Shown here piece by piece: positions 1 to 9,917 of a stretch of DNA of 64,000 bases. Under the pieces are notes generated by a model that saw only the letters and a list, made by a program, of their open reading frames with translations, was not told the origin of the DNA and ran no database searches. Each line of letters starts with the position of its first letter. The first letter of the stretch is position 1. Origin of the DNA: JASJAR01 sp038530285 (GTDB taxonomy: Bacteria > Pseudomonadota > Alphaproteobacteria > Rhodobacterales > Rhodobacteraceae). The position numbers and the translations under genes are program-made. Where the stretch lies: assembly GCA_038530285.1 (NCBI GenBank), contig JBCBCY010000010.1:81662-145661 (forward strand), read 5' to 3'.

Positions 1-2
1 CG

Positions 3-596
3 GCGGGTGACACGACCCGCGTGATTGAGGAATACCGCCGGTTTTTGTACCTTGCCCGCGCCCGCGGCCTCGATCCGGTGGCGCCTTTGCCCATCGATGC
101 GGCCTGGAAAGTGCACCTGACGTATACGCGCAACTATTGGGAGGTTTTGGTGCCCGACGTCCTGGGCCGGCCCTTGCACCGGCATGCCTTGGCCCAATCT
201 GACACCGCCCGCCGCAAAACGGCCTTTGGCGCGCTCACATCTGCCTACGAAGAAGACTTCGGCGCGTCCCCACCGCCCGACATCTGGGTCGACCCGGCAC
301 GCAAGACATGGGGCCATTGGGTTGCCATCTTGATGTTCGGCGGGGTGGCGGGCGGTTTTGCCTCGTTTGGCTTGATGTTCCTGGTCGCGGCGCTGTTCGG
401 GATCGACACAGGCGACGGCACGGTGGATACCTCGGTCGAACGCGCCGGGGCCGCGCTGTTCATGCTGTGTTGGGCAGCCGCGTTCTTCTCGCCGCTTTGG
501 GCCTGGCTTTTGACGCGCGGGCACCCGCGCCTGAAATCCTCAAACCGCGTCAGGCCCGCAACCGAAATAGGGATCTCTTTCGGCGACAGTGACTAA
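3..596 (+). CDS. GRDP-like membrane protein, 5' end outside window
   Basis: The reading frame is open to the left edge, so the true start is probably upstream; the first in-frame start codon is a GTG at 21. The N-terminal part carries EYRRFLYLAR followed by a PIDAAWKVHLTYTRNYW motif, which resembles the conserved core of glycine-rich domain-containing-protein-like (GRDP-like, TIGR04222-neighbour) bacterial proteins. Two hydrophobic segments follow (about residues 98-125 and 142-165 counted from the GTG), so it is an inner-membrane protein with a cytoplasmic or periplasmic soluble N-domain. Function is unknown. It ends about 40 bases before xseA, on the same strand. Confidence 0.6.
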   Translation, partial: AGDTTRVIEEYRRFLYLARARGLDPVAPLPIDAAWKVHLTYTRNYWEVLVPDVLGRPLHRHALAQSDTARRKTAFGALTSAYEEDFGASPPPDIWVDPARKTWGHWVAILMFGGVAGGFASFGLMFLVAALFGIDTGDGTVDTSVERAGAALFMLCWAAAFFSPLWAWLLTRGHPRLKSSNRVRPATEIGISFGDSD

Positions 597-638
597 GCCT
601 GCTTGGCCTTCGCGCGCGGCCCCTTTAGGCTGGCCGCC

Positions 639-2207
639 ATGGACCTGATCGACGACCCCACCCCCGGCTCGAACACGCCTGAATTCACCGTCTCCGAAAT
701 CGCGGGCACGGTGAAAAAGCTGGTGGAAACCGAACTGGGCTGGGTGCGCGTGAAAGGCGAGGTGGGCCGGGTCGTCCATGCCCGCTCTGGCCATCTGTAC
801 TTTGACCTCAAAGACGACCGTTCTGTCCTTTCGGCCATGACCTGGAAGGGCCAGATCAAAGACATCGGCATGATGCCCGAAGAAGGGATGGAAGTCGTCG
901 CCGAAGGCCGTATGACCGCCTCGGGCTTCCAGTCAAAATTTGCCTTGAACGCTCTGCGCATCGCGGTGGCCGGTGAAGGCGCGCTGATGGCGCTTTTGGA
1001 AAAACGCAAAAAAGCGCTGGCCGCCGAAGGGCTGTTTGACGAGGCCCGCAAAACACCGCTGCCCTATCTGCCTGAAATCATCGGCGTCGTGACCTCGCCC
1101 CAGGGGGCGGTAATCCGCGACATCCTGCACCGGCTGCGCGACCGTTTCCCGCGCAAGGTGCTGGTCTGGCCCGTGGCCGTGCAGGGCGAGGCTTGCGCGC
1201 CCCAGGTGGCCGCGGCGATCAAAGGCTTCAACGCGATGACCCACGGCGGCGCCCTGCCGCGCCCCGATGTGCTTATCGTCGCGCGCGGTGGCGGGTCCAT
1301 CGAAGACCTTTGGGGCTTCAACGAAGAGGTGGTCGCGCGGGCCGCGGCCGCCTCGGACATCCCGCTGATCTCGGCGGTGGGCCATGAAACCGACACCACG
1401 CTGATTGATTTTGTGTCCGACCGGCGCGCGCCGACACCCACAGCGGCGGCGGAAATGGCCGTGCCGGTGCGGTCTGAACTTCTGGCCTGGGTCGAAGCCG
1501 CAGGCGCGCGCGCAGCCGGCGGGCTGGAACGCGGCCTGTCCAACCGCCGCCAGCGTCTGGCCGATCTTGCGCGCGCCTTGCCGCGCCCCGAAGGGCTGAC
1601 CGGCCCCGCGCGCCAGCGCCTCGATTTGGGCGAAGCGAAATTGCGCGGCGCCCTGGGCGCCATGGTTCAGGCCAAAGGTGCCCGGTTTGCCGGCATCTCA
1701 GGGGGGTTGCGGCCTGCCGCCCTGCGCAGCCGGCTGGCCGACCGCAAGGGCGCCTTGACAACCCTTGCCACACGGCTGCCGCCTGCTCTGCGCCGCACCG
1801 TCATCGACCGGCAACGCGGTCTGGCCCAACTCACGGCGCGTCTCAACACCGGCACCGCTGCCCGGGATATCGACCGCGCGCGCGGCGAGGTGGCGCGCCT
1901 GGGCGGCCGGCTGGATCGGGCCGCCAGCCTGGCCGCGCGCCGCGCCAACGACCGGATTACTGCGCTGTCGCGCACCCTTGGCACGCTGTCATATGAAAAC
2001 ACGCTGGCACGCGGCTACGCTGTGGTTTGGGACGCCGACCGTCTGGTCGCGCGGGCAGGGGACCTGGGGGCCGCGACCCATCTTGATATCCAGTTTGCCG
2101 ATGGCCGCGAAACCGTCACCCGCGGCACCGCCGCTTCGGTCCCTCAGCCCCCCAAAAAGAAACCGAAATCCCCCCCGCCGCCTGAGGATCAAGGCAGCCT
2201 GTTCTAG
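639..2207 (+). CDS. xseA: Exodeoxyribonuclease VII large subunit
   Basis: Large catalytic subunit of exonuclease VII, which degrades single-stranded DNA to short oligonucleotides in the cytoplasm together with several copies of XseB (not in this window). The 522-residue protein has the expected order: an N-terminal OB-fold (about 15-110, with GWVRVKGEV), then the nuclease core with GVVTSPQGAVIRDI near residue 149, VARGGGSIEDL near 214 and SAVGHETD near 245, then long Ala/Arg-rich coiled-coil helices and a short Pro/Lys-rich tail ending in GSLF. The ATG at 639 is preferred over an in-frame TTG at 603 because it begins the family-like sequence directly before the OB-fold. Confidence 0.95.
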   Translation: MDLIDDPTPGSNTPEFTVSEIAGTVKKLVETELGWVRVKGEVGRVVHARSGHLYFDLKDDRSVLSAMTWKGQIKDIGMMPEEGMEVVAEGRMTASGFQSKFALNALRIAVAGEGALMALLEKRKKALAAEGLFDEARKTPLPYLPEIIGVVTSPQGAVIRDILHRLRDRFPRKVLVWPVAVQGEACAPQVAAAIKGFNAMTHGGALPRPDVLIVARGGGSIEDLWGFNEEVVARAAAASDIPLISAVGHETDTTLIDFVSDRRAPTPTAAAEMAVPVRSELLAWVEAAGARAAGGLERGLSNRRQRLADLARALPRPEGLTGPARQRLDLGEAKLRGALGAMVQAKGARFAGISGGLRPAALRSRLADRKGALTTLATRLPPALRRTVIDRQRGLAQLTARLNTGTAARDIDRARGEVARLGGRLDRAASLAARRANDRITALSRTLGTLSYENTLARGYAVVWDADRLVARAGDLGAATHLDIQFADGRETVTRGTAASVPQPPKKKPKSPPPPEDQGSLF

Positions 2208-2212
2208 GCGCT

Positions 2213-2266
2213 TCATCCTGGCAGAAATACTCCGGGGGGGAGCGAAGCGATGGGGGCAGAGCCCCC
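2213..2266. repeat. Intergenic repeat with GGGGGC-aga-GCCCCC hairpin, copy 1
   Basis: Directly after xseA there is a TTCATCCTGGCAGAAATACTCC box, a G-run, a GAAG-like linker and a perfect 6-bp hairpin (2252-2266) with an AGA loop. A second copy with the same order of blocks lies at 9861-9917. There is no T-tract, so it may be a terminator or mRNA 3'-end stabiliser, or simply a dispersed intergenic repeat. The family is familiar from Rhodobacteraceae intergenic DNA, but that is recollection and not something measured here. Confidence 0.6.
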
Positions 2267-2305
2267 GCCAGCGCGGCACGCCAGGCGTGGCGCAAATCCT
2301 GAAGC

Positions 2306-2695
2306 CTAAACGCCCACCATCGGCCCGTTGCAGGTCATTTGCGCGTCCGACACCTGCGCCGAATAGGTCGACCCGGCGCCCGCCTCATCCACAAAGGTCG
2401 CCAGAAACCCGCCCGGTGCGGCCAGAAACTGCCAGCATTGCGGCCCGTCGAGGTTTTCGTACACAAAACAGATGTTATCGCCGTCCGGATACCACCGCCC
2501 CGCATGGCATTCACCATCCGCAAAGGCCCATTCCACGCGCCGGTCGCCCAGATGCCGCTCCATCCCGTGGAACTGACCCTCAATGTTGTAAATGACCGTC
2601 CGCCCCCGCGTCAGCGCATCGAAGGCGTCTGCACTCATGGTGTCCGCCACGGCCGGCGTTGCGCCAAGGCCCAGAATCAAAGCAAATCTCAACAT
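2306..2695 (-). CDS. Small secreted protein of unknown function
   Basis: A 129-residue protein with a clear signal peptide (MLRFALILGLGATPAVADT, cleavage after Ala-Asp-like VADT region). The mature part holds WAFADGECHAGRWY, an NICFVYENLDGPQCW stretch and a further Cys near the end, so disulfides are likely in the periplasm. The start at 2695 is chosen because it places the signal peptide at the N-terminus; a frame extension to 2716 adds seven residues that do not fit. It is convergent with xseA and divergent from the formate dehydrogenase gene. No function can be assigned. Confidence 0.75.
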   Translation of the reverse strand: MLRFALILGLGATPAVADTMSADAFDALTRGRTVIYNIEGQFHGMERHLGDRRVEWAFADGECHAGRWYPDGDNICFVYENLDGPQCWQFLAAPGGFLATFVDEAGAGSTYSAQVSDAQMTCNGPMVGV

Positions 2696-2794
2696 GGCCG
2701 AAGTGTCGCATGGCATTGCGTGCGCTCATAGGTCGTTTTTGTCTCACCGGTACGGGCCGCAACCGCCTATGCTCGGGCAAACAGGGATTGGGTC

Positions 2795-4489
2795 ATGGCA
2801 CTGGACGACAAATCCTCCGGCAAGGGGGTCTGGAAAGACGGACGCGGACGCGGGCGGCGCACCCCCAAGGGCCGCCAGCTTGACGATGCCGCCCTGGCTG
2901 AGGTCCAAGCCCGTCTGGGCGACCGGCCCCGGCGCCGCGATCTTCTGATCGAGCATCTGCATCTGATCCAGGACGCTTACGGCCATCAATCGGCGGCCCA
3001 TCTGCGCGCCCTGGCCGAAGAGATGCGCCTGTCCATGGCCGAGGTTTGGGAGGTCGCGACCTTTTATGCCCATTTCGACCCCCTGCGCGAAGACGACACG
3101 CCCCCGCCAGCGCTGACCATCCGGGTCTGTGACAGCCTGTCGTGCGAACTGGCCGGCGCCCAGGCACTGAAAGCCGCCCTTGAAGCGGGGTCCGACCCGT
3201 CGCAGGTCCGCGTGCTGCGCGCGCCCTGCATGGGCCGCTGCGACACCGCCCCCGTCGCCGAAGTCGGTCACCACCACATTGACCGTGCCACGCCAGAACG
3301 GGTCTTGGCCGCAGCCGCAGAAGGCGACACCGAGGCGCGCATCCCCGACTACGAAGGCTTTTTCCGCTACCGCGGGGCCGGGGGCTACCGGGTGCTGGCA
3401 GACCTGCGCGCCCATGGCGACTGGGAAAAGGTGCAAGCCGACATCAAAGCCTCCGGCCTGCGCGGCCTTGGCGGGGCGGGCTTCCCGTCGGGCACCAAAT
3501 GGGGCTTTGTGCGCGCCCACGCCGGGCCCCGCTATCTGGCGGTGAACGGCGATGAAGGCGAACCGGGCACGTTCAAGGACCGCTACTACCTCGAACGCAG
3601 CCCGCATCTGTTTTTGGAAGGCATGTTGATCGCCGCCTGGGCCGTCGAAGCGGAACGCGTGTTCATTTACATGCGCGATGAATACCCTGCCGTGTTGCAT
3701 ATCCTGGCCGAAGAGATCGCCGCGCTGGAAACAGCAGGCATCGTCGCGCCGGGCTATATCGACCTGCGCCGGGGGGCGGGGGCGTATATCTGCGGCGAAG
3801 AAAGTGCCATGATCGAAAGCATCGAAGGCAAGCGGGGCCTGCCGCGCCACCGCCCGCCTTACGTGGCCGAGGTTGGCATTTTTGGCCGCCCGACGCTGGT
3901 GCACAATGTCGAAACCCTGCATTGGATCGCGCGCATCTGCCGCGAGGGGCCAGAGGTTCTGTCGCGCCACGAAAAGAACGGGCGGGTGGGGCTGCGCAGC
4001 TATTCGGTGTCAGGCCGCGTGGCCGATCCGGGCGTGTACCTTTTGCCAGCCGGGTCCACGATCACCGATATCATCGCGGCGGCAGGCGGCATGGCAGAGG
4101 GCCATGTGTTCAAAGCCTATCAGCCCGGCGGGCCATCCTCGGGGCTGTTGCCTGCCACATTGAACGACGTGCCCTTGGATTTCGACACGCTGCAACCTCA
4201 TGGGTCCTTTATTGGCTCGGCGGCTGTGGTGGTTCTGTCCGACCAGGATTCGGCCCGCGACGCCGCCCTGAACATGCTGCGGTTTTTCGAAGATGAAAGC
4301 TGCGGGCAATGCACGCCCTGCCGGGTGGGCTGCGAAAAGGCGGTCAAGCTGATGCAGGCGGACCGCTGGGATCAGCCGCTTTTGGAAGACCTGTGCGAGG
4401 TGATGGTCGATGCCTCCATTTGCGGGCTGGGCCAAGCCGCCCCCAACCCGATCAAGCTGGTGATGAAGCACTTTCCAGACGAGGTTTAG
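2795..4489 (+). CDS. NAD-dependent formate dehydrogenase beta subunit (fused NuoE-NuoF type)
   Basis: A 564-residue diaphorase subunit combining a NuoE-like and a NuoF-like module, as in the FdsG-FdsB fusions of Rhodobacteraceae NAD-dependent formate dehydrogenases. The NuoE part (1-190) has the [2Fe-2S] ligands C112, C117, C145 and C149. The NuoF part has the NADH/FMN site GLGGAGFPSG near 223, NGDEGEPGTFKDRY, and GAGAYICGEESAM, then a [4Fe-4S] set in CGQCTPC (C503, C506, C509) with C543. It would accept electrons from a molybdenum/tungsten catalytic subunit and reduce NAD. That alpha subunit, usually adjacent, is absent here. A HoxF-type hydrogenase subunit is a less likely alternative. Confidence 0.85.
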   Translation: MALDDKSSGKGVWKDGRGRGRRTPKGRQLDDAALAEVQARLGDRPRRRDLLIEHLHLIQDAYGHQSAAHLRALAEEMRLSMAEVWEVATFYAHFDPLREDDTPPPALTIRVCDSLSCELAGAQALKAALEAGSDPSQVRVLRAPCMGRCDTAPVAEVGHHHIDRATPERVLAAAAEGDTEARIPDYEGFFRYRGAGGYRVLADLRAHGDWEKVQADIKASGLRGLGGAGFPSGTKWGFVRAHAGPRYLAVNGDEGEPGTFKDRYYLERSPHLFLEGMLIAAWAVEAERVFIYMRDEYPAVLHILAEEIAALETAGIVAPGYIDLRRGAGAYICGEESAMIESIEGKRGLPRHRPPYVAEVGIFGRPTLVHNVETLHWIARICREGPEVLSRHEKNGRVGLRSYSVSGRVADPGVYLLPAGSTITDIIAAAGGMAEGHVFKAYQPGGPSSGLLPATLNDVPLDFDTLQPHGSFIGSAAVVVLSDQDSARDAALNMLRFFEDESCGQCTPCRVGCEKAVKLMQADRWDQPLLEDLCEVMVDASICGLGQAAPNPIKLVMKHFPDEV

Positions 4490-4717
4490 GCCCCGCGCGG
4501 CGCGCGACCTCGCTGCACCGAAGGTCGGGTTTGAGCCCAAATTGACTGATGCTGCACGGCGCACGAATGGCAGAGGTGCGGGGACTTCGGCCACTCGCGG
4601 CGGTCACCGCGGCTGTCAACGACACGGAGAGAGCCGCCGAAGCCGTGTTTTGAAACGCGAGAGGGTGGCGCTGTCCCGCTCTGCGAAGGGACGGTACCTT
4701 GAGGAAAGGTGCCTTGG

Positions 4718-5329
4718 CTAAAGCGGTTTCGTCAGCAGGATCCAGTCGTTCCCCGGGCCGTCCCAGCCACCCTTTAGGATGGGGCGGCGGGCCATCTCGG
4801 TATAGCCATAGGCGGCGTAGAGCGCGCGCGCTGGCGCGTTGGCGTCGGCGACGACTAAGCAGATCAGATCGTGGCGCCCGGCGCGGGCAATGGCCTCGGC
4901 TGTGTCGAGCAGTCGGCGGGCGAGGCCCTGGCGGCGGGCGCTCTCGACAGTGGCGACGTCGTTTAGGTACCAGCTGCCGAGGACGAGGTTTTGAAGCTCA
5001 AGAACGGGGAGGTAGATGCCGGCCTCAGTGAGTCCCATGGGCTCCAGCCCAATAGGATTCCCCAACAATACCGCCTCGACGCCCTCGCCTCGATCCACGA
5101 CGACCATGGTCTGTCCGTCTTCCATGCGGCCGATTTGGCGGAGGCGGCCGATTTCCCACGGATCGCCCTGAGCGCCAGCCTTCTCCTGCCAGTGGTGCAG
5201 CAGGAGGCCGCCCGAGGCTGCGTTGTTGAGCCGCGCGACGACCGCTGCATCCTCGCGCCGGAAGGGGCGAAGCGGCGGCGCGAGCAGGATCGGGCAAGCG
5301 GCTTCCGTGACCATGGGCGTGCTGGGCAT
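4718..5329 (-). CDS. GNAT family N-acetyltransferase
   Basis: A 203-residue acetyl-CoA-dependent acyltransferase. Near residues 128-150 it shows YLNDVATVESARRQGLARRLL, the V-x-x-x-x-R-x-x-G-x-A pattern of the GNAT acetyl-CoA binding motif A, followed by the typical NAPARALYAAYGY motif B near the end. Substrate is unknown. The start at 5329 (MPSTPMVTEA) is preferred to one at 5404, whose extra 25 residues have no family character. It stands alone, convergent with the formate dehydrogenase gene and separated from ftsY by a gene-poor stretch. Confidence 0.8.
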   Translation of the reverse strand: MPSTPMVTEAACPILLAPPLRPFRREDAAVVARLNNAASGGLLLHHWQEKAGAQGDPWEIGRLRQIGRMEDGQTMVVVDRGEGVEAVLLGNPIGLEPMGLTEAGIYLPVLELQNLVLGSWYLNDVATVESARRQGLARRLLDTAEAIARAGRHDLICLVVADANAPARALYAAYGYTEMARRPILKGGWDGPGNDWILLTKPL

Positions 5330-6058
5330 GGGTGCTTTTCCCTCAATTTTGTTCAGCAGACAATAACAGGCATATCTGCACTGCCCTACGATTCGCCTCT
5401 TCAATCGACTGACAGGTCCTGCGGATCAGGCGTTCTACGCCCGTGCCGGCAGCGGCTGTCCTGTAGGCACGCGGATTTCAGCGTATCACCCCACCGTTCG
5501 CGAACGACCGCTCTGTGTGCGTTTCTGCCGCTCGTCGTCGGAACCCGAACGATAGCTTTGTCCGCAAACCTTCCATCCACTCCCCACCGCACGCTTGCCT
5601 CACCCGGCCTTAACCAAATCATACGACCTTCTCACCCGAACGTTCCGTGCTCCCCCAAGGGGGGCATGCACCAGACCTCCAGCCCGAAGATCACCGCCTC
5701 CCACGGTGTGAGGGCAGCCGTTTTCGAAAGGCCCCGCCGAGCGGCGGGTGTCAGGCGCCAGGAGTTCGCCCCCGTGGCGGGCCCGCTGCACCCAATCCCA
5801 GACGGACATGACCGGCCCCAACGTCAAACAGCGGGCCACACACCGCGACCTTCGATTTGAACCGGTCCCTGCTTTGGGACACCGGCCCCTTGGCCTGTGG
5901 CAGCACCCCCGTCGCAAAGCCCGGCGGGCGGGGCGACGCACCAAGGCGGTGGGCCAGGTCCAGGCGAAAAATCCAAAGATAATCAACCCGTGCCGCGTCA
6001 CGCCTGGGCTTCCATCCGCCACCGGGTCTGCTTAGATGCAGCCCGACGGAGGTGCGCA
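5330..6058. other. Gene-poor stretch upstream of ftsY
   Basis: About 730 bases with no convincing gene. Reading frames of up to 140 codons exist on the minus strand, but their composition is Arg/Gly/Pro-rich without recognisable motifs, which is usual for noncoding high-GC DNA. The stretch also contains the upstream region of both the acetyltransferase and ftsY. Together with the orphan formate dehydrogenase subunit it looks like a rearrangement scar, which is inference. Confidence 0.5.
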
Positions 6059-7302
<1,244 letters not shown>

Positions 7303-7306
<4 letters not shown>

Positions 7307-8223
7307 GGCCCCTCTGCGCGTGTTGTGGTGCCGCCGTGCTTGCGGCCACCCCGATATTGGCCGACGCGTGCGACATCGAGCGCGATGTTCTTCTGGGCAC
7401 GCTGGCCCGAAACGGGTTCGCCGTTGAGGCGGAAGGGTCGTTCACCGAAACATTTGGCGCCTGCCGGGTCCGGGATATGGTGCTGGCAGGCCCAACCCTG
7501 ACGCTCGACATCGGGATGCTGGAATGGGACCTTGATGGTCTTGCGGCGCTTCAGGGTGGGTCGGGTTCGGCCAAGCTGTCCGCGACCCTCGACAACCTCC
7601 GGATGATCCCCAGCGTCGATGACCCCTGGATCGGCTACATGCTGCGCGAACAGAACCGCCGCAACACCATCGATGGGACGCTGTCGGTCAGCTGGGACAT
7701 GGATGCCGCCCGGCTTGAGCTTGAGACGCTGACGCTCGATATGCCGGGTGACAACGCCCTGTCTGTTTCTCTGCGCGCCTCGGGGGTGTCGCCGGCGATC
7801 CTGACAGAGGGGCCCGCCAATGCAGCGACCGCCGCCATTGAGGGTCTGGAATTGGTGGTGACCAATCAAGGGTTCGCCGATGGGCTGATCCTAAGCGCTT
7901 TGGCGCGTGTAATGTCAGGCTTGCCCGGCACGCCCGAAAGCCAGATGAAGGCGACCCGCCGCGACGCCAAGGCCGTCGTGGCCGACTTGCCCGATACGAT
8001 CGTCAATCCATCGAGCAAAGCCGCCTTGAGCGCCCTTGTCGATGAAGCCCCGACGCCTTGGGGCACGCTTGCGATCACCGTGGCGTCCTACCCGCCGTTG
8101 CCGCTGTTGCGCTTTCCCGCCCTTGCATTGTCATCCAACCCGTTTGACCCCGCCGCCCTGGGCTTTGCCTTGGACGGCGCGACCATCGATGTGACCTTCG
8201 ACCCGGCCCCGGACACCGAGTGA
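7303..8223 (+). CDS. Secreted or periplasmic protein of unknown function
   Basis: A 306-residue protein beginning at a GTG that overlaps the ftsY stop. The N-terminus MRPLCACCGAAVLAATPILADA is a signal peptide, so the product is exported. The rest is rich in short hydrophobic and acidic segments suggesting beta structure (for example LTLDIGMLEWDLDGL), with Cys residues close to the mature N-terminus. No recognised domain. Tight overlap with ftsY upstream and the EamA transporter downstream (four bases) places it in one operon. Confidence 0.8.
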
Positions 8224-9122
8224 GCGCTTGGCTCATTTCCCTGGAAGGCACCGACGCAGGACGCACGCTGGCGCTGTGTCTGGCGCTGCTGGCCGCCGTG
8301 CTGCACGCGGTCTTCGGCGCGATGCAGAAAGGCCGGGTCGACCCCTGGACCACGCGGGCGTCAATCGATGTGTCTTACGGGCTGATGGCGCTGCCCTTTG
8401 CGCTCTTTGTCGTGCCCTGGCCCGAACCCCATATGTGGCCGATTTTCGCGGGCGTCGTGGTGATCCATCTGGGCTACAAATACGCGCAAGCCAGCGCCTA
8501 TGCGGCAGGTGCCTACACGGTGGTCTACCCCGTGGTGCGCGGGCTGGGGCCGTTTTTTACAATCATCGCGGCGGGGTTTTTCTTTGGGGAGACCTTCACC
8601 GGTGCCCAATGGGCGGGCGTGGCCACCCTGATGGCGGGCATCTTTGGCCTCGCGGTTTACAACCTGATCTTCCAGGACATCCAGCGCAACACCCTGCCGC
8701 GCGCGCTGACCTTCGCGGTGATCACCGGCGCCTTTGTCGCCCTGTACACAACCTATGACGCTTACGGCATCCGCTCAACCGCTGATCCCTTCACGTTCCT
8801 CGCGTGGTTCTTTCTGGTCGACAGTTTCACCATGCCGCTGTTGCGCTGGCTGGCCCCGCCTGCGGGCGCGCGGCCCGCGCCCTTGCGCGATATGGTCCGG
8901 GTGGGCGTGCCGGGGGCTTTGGTCGCGATTTTCTCCTTCGGGTCAATCCTTCTGGCCACGCGGCTTGATAAAGTGGGCGAGGCGGCGGTGCTGCGCGAAA
9001 CATCCGTGGTGTTTGCCGCCTTGATCGGCTGGGTGTTTCTGGGCGAAAAGGTCGGACCCCGGCGATTGGCGCTGATGGGGCTGATCGGTGCCGGCGCGGT
9101 GATCGTGGAACTGGGTGGATGA
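8220..9122 (+). CDS. EamA-type (DMT superfamily) inner-membrane transporter
   Basis: A 300-residue polytopic protein of about ten transmembrane helices in two repeated halves, characteristic of EamA/DMT permeases. Helix-rich segments include LALCLALLAAVLHAVFGAMQKG at the N-terminus, GLGPFFTIIAAGFFFGE near residue 115 and FAALIGWVFLGEKVGPRR near the end, which is the conserved second-half EamA signature (FLGE followed by a final helix). It probably exports a metabolite or amino acid; the substrate cannot be deduced. It starts at a GTG overlapping the preceding stop and is followed three bases later by yciB. Confidence 0.85.
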   Translation: MSAWLISLEGTDAGRTLALCLALLAAVLHAVFGAMQKGRVDPWTTRASIDVSYGLMALPFALFVVPWPEPHMWPIFAGVVVIHLGYKYAQASAYAAGAYTVVYPVVRGLGPFFTIIAAGFFFGETFTGAQWAGVATLMAGIFGLAVYNLIFQDIQRNTLPRALTFAVITGAFVALYTTYDAYGIRSTADPFTFLAWFFLVDSFTMPLLRWLAPPAGARPAPLRDMVRVGVPGALVAIFSFGSILLATRLDKVGEAAVLRETSVVFAALIGWVFLGEKVGPRRLALMGLIGAGAVIVELGG

Positions 9123-9125
9123 CAA

Positions 9126-9734
9126 ATGGCGGAACGTGACGTGAACCCGGTTTTGAAACAGGTCCTGGAACTGGGCCCGCCGATCCTGTTTTTCTTCGCC
9201 TACCTGCGGCTGCGCGATCAGACCTTCACGATTGGCGGCACCGAGTACGAGGGCTTCATCGTCGCCGCGGCTGGCTTTATCCCGGTCTTGTTGATCGCAA
9301 TGGGCATCCTGTGGGCCCTGACCGGCAAACTCAGCCGCATCCAGATTTTCACCGCCTTCATGGTGATCGTCTTTGGCGGCCTGACGGTCTGGTTCAATGA
9401 CGAGCGGTTTTTCAAAATGAAAACCACCATCGTTTATGGGTTTTTCGCTGTCGTCCTGGGCATTGGGCTGCTGCAGGGCCGGTCCTATCTGGCCTGGGTC
9501 ATGTCCGAGTTTCTGCCCCTGCGCGACGAAGGCTGGATGATCCTGACCCGGCGGCTTGCCGTCTTCTTTGCAGCCCTTGCCATCGCGAATGAGGTGATCT
9601 GGCGCACCATGTCCACCGATGCCTGGGTCAAGATCGAAACCTTTGCCTTCCCGGCGCTGATGTTCGTGTTCCTGATGGGTCAGATCATGGCGCTGCAAAA
9701 ACACATGGATGAGCCCGAAGACGACGCGTCATAG
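9126..9734 (+). CDS. yciB: Inner membrane-spanning protein YciB (septation protein A family)
   Basis: A 202-residue membrane protein with five predicted helices. Family signatures are visible: an N-terminal LELGPPILFFFAY helix, GTEYEGFIVAA, TGKLSRIQIFTAFMVIVFGGLTVWFNDERFFKMK, and NEVIWRTMSTDAWVKIETF near the C-terminus. Family members are implicated in cell-envelope synthesis and septation. It is the last gene of the ftsY cluster and is followed by repeats. Confidence 0.9.
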   Translation: MAERDVNPVLKQVLELGPPILFFFAYLRLRDQTFTIGGTEYEGFIVAAAGFIPVLLIAMGILWALTGKLSRIQIFTAFMVIVFGGLTVWFNDERFFKMKTTIVYGFFAVVLGIGLLQGRSYLAWVMSEFLPLRDEGWMILTRRLAVFFAALAIANEVIWRTMSTDAWVKIETFAFPALMFVFLMGQIMALQKHMDEPEDDAS

Positions 9735-9739
9735 ACTGC

Positions 9740-9849
9740 GCGCCTTTCCATGCCGCGCACTTTGGCCCGAAAACCGCGGACCACTTTTCGGATTGCGCCT
9801 TTCCATGCCGCGCAATTTGGCCCGAAAACCGCGAACCACTTTTCGGATT
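9740..9849. repeat. Two tandem copies of a 55-bp repeat
   Basis: Directly downstream of yciB a 55-bp unit beginning GCGCCTTTCCATGCCGCGCA occurs twice head to tail (9740-9794 and 9795-9849). By direct comparison the copies differ at two positions. A third partial match (GCGC then GGCCCGAAAA) leads into the hairpin repeat that follows. Neither unit contains a credible gene. Confidence 0.9.
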
Positions 9850-9860
9850 GCGCTTGGGGG

Positions 9861-9917
9861 CGTTTTCATTGGCCCGAAAATACCTCGGGGGGGCCGAAGG
9901 CCGGGGGCAGAGCCCCC
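9861..9917. repeat. Intergenic repeat with GGGGGC-aga-GCCCCC hairpin, copy 2
   Basis: Same block order as the copy at 2213-2266: a TTTTCATTGGCCCGAAAATAC box, a G-run, a GAAGG linker and the perfect 6-bp hairpin at 9903-9917. It lies between the 3' ends of the convergent genes yciB and the GST gene, so it may act as a bidirectional terminator. Confidence 0.6.

Noticed and set aside
5600..6022. Minus-strand frame of 140 codons upstream of ftsY
   Set aside because: Arg/Gly/Pro-rich text without motifs and no ribosome binding site; typical of noncoding high-GC DNA.
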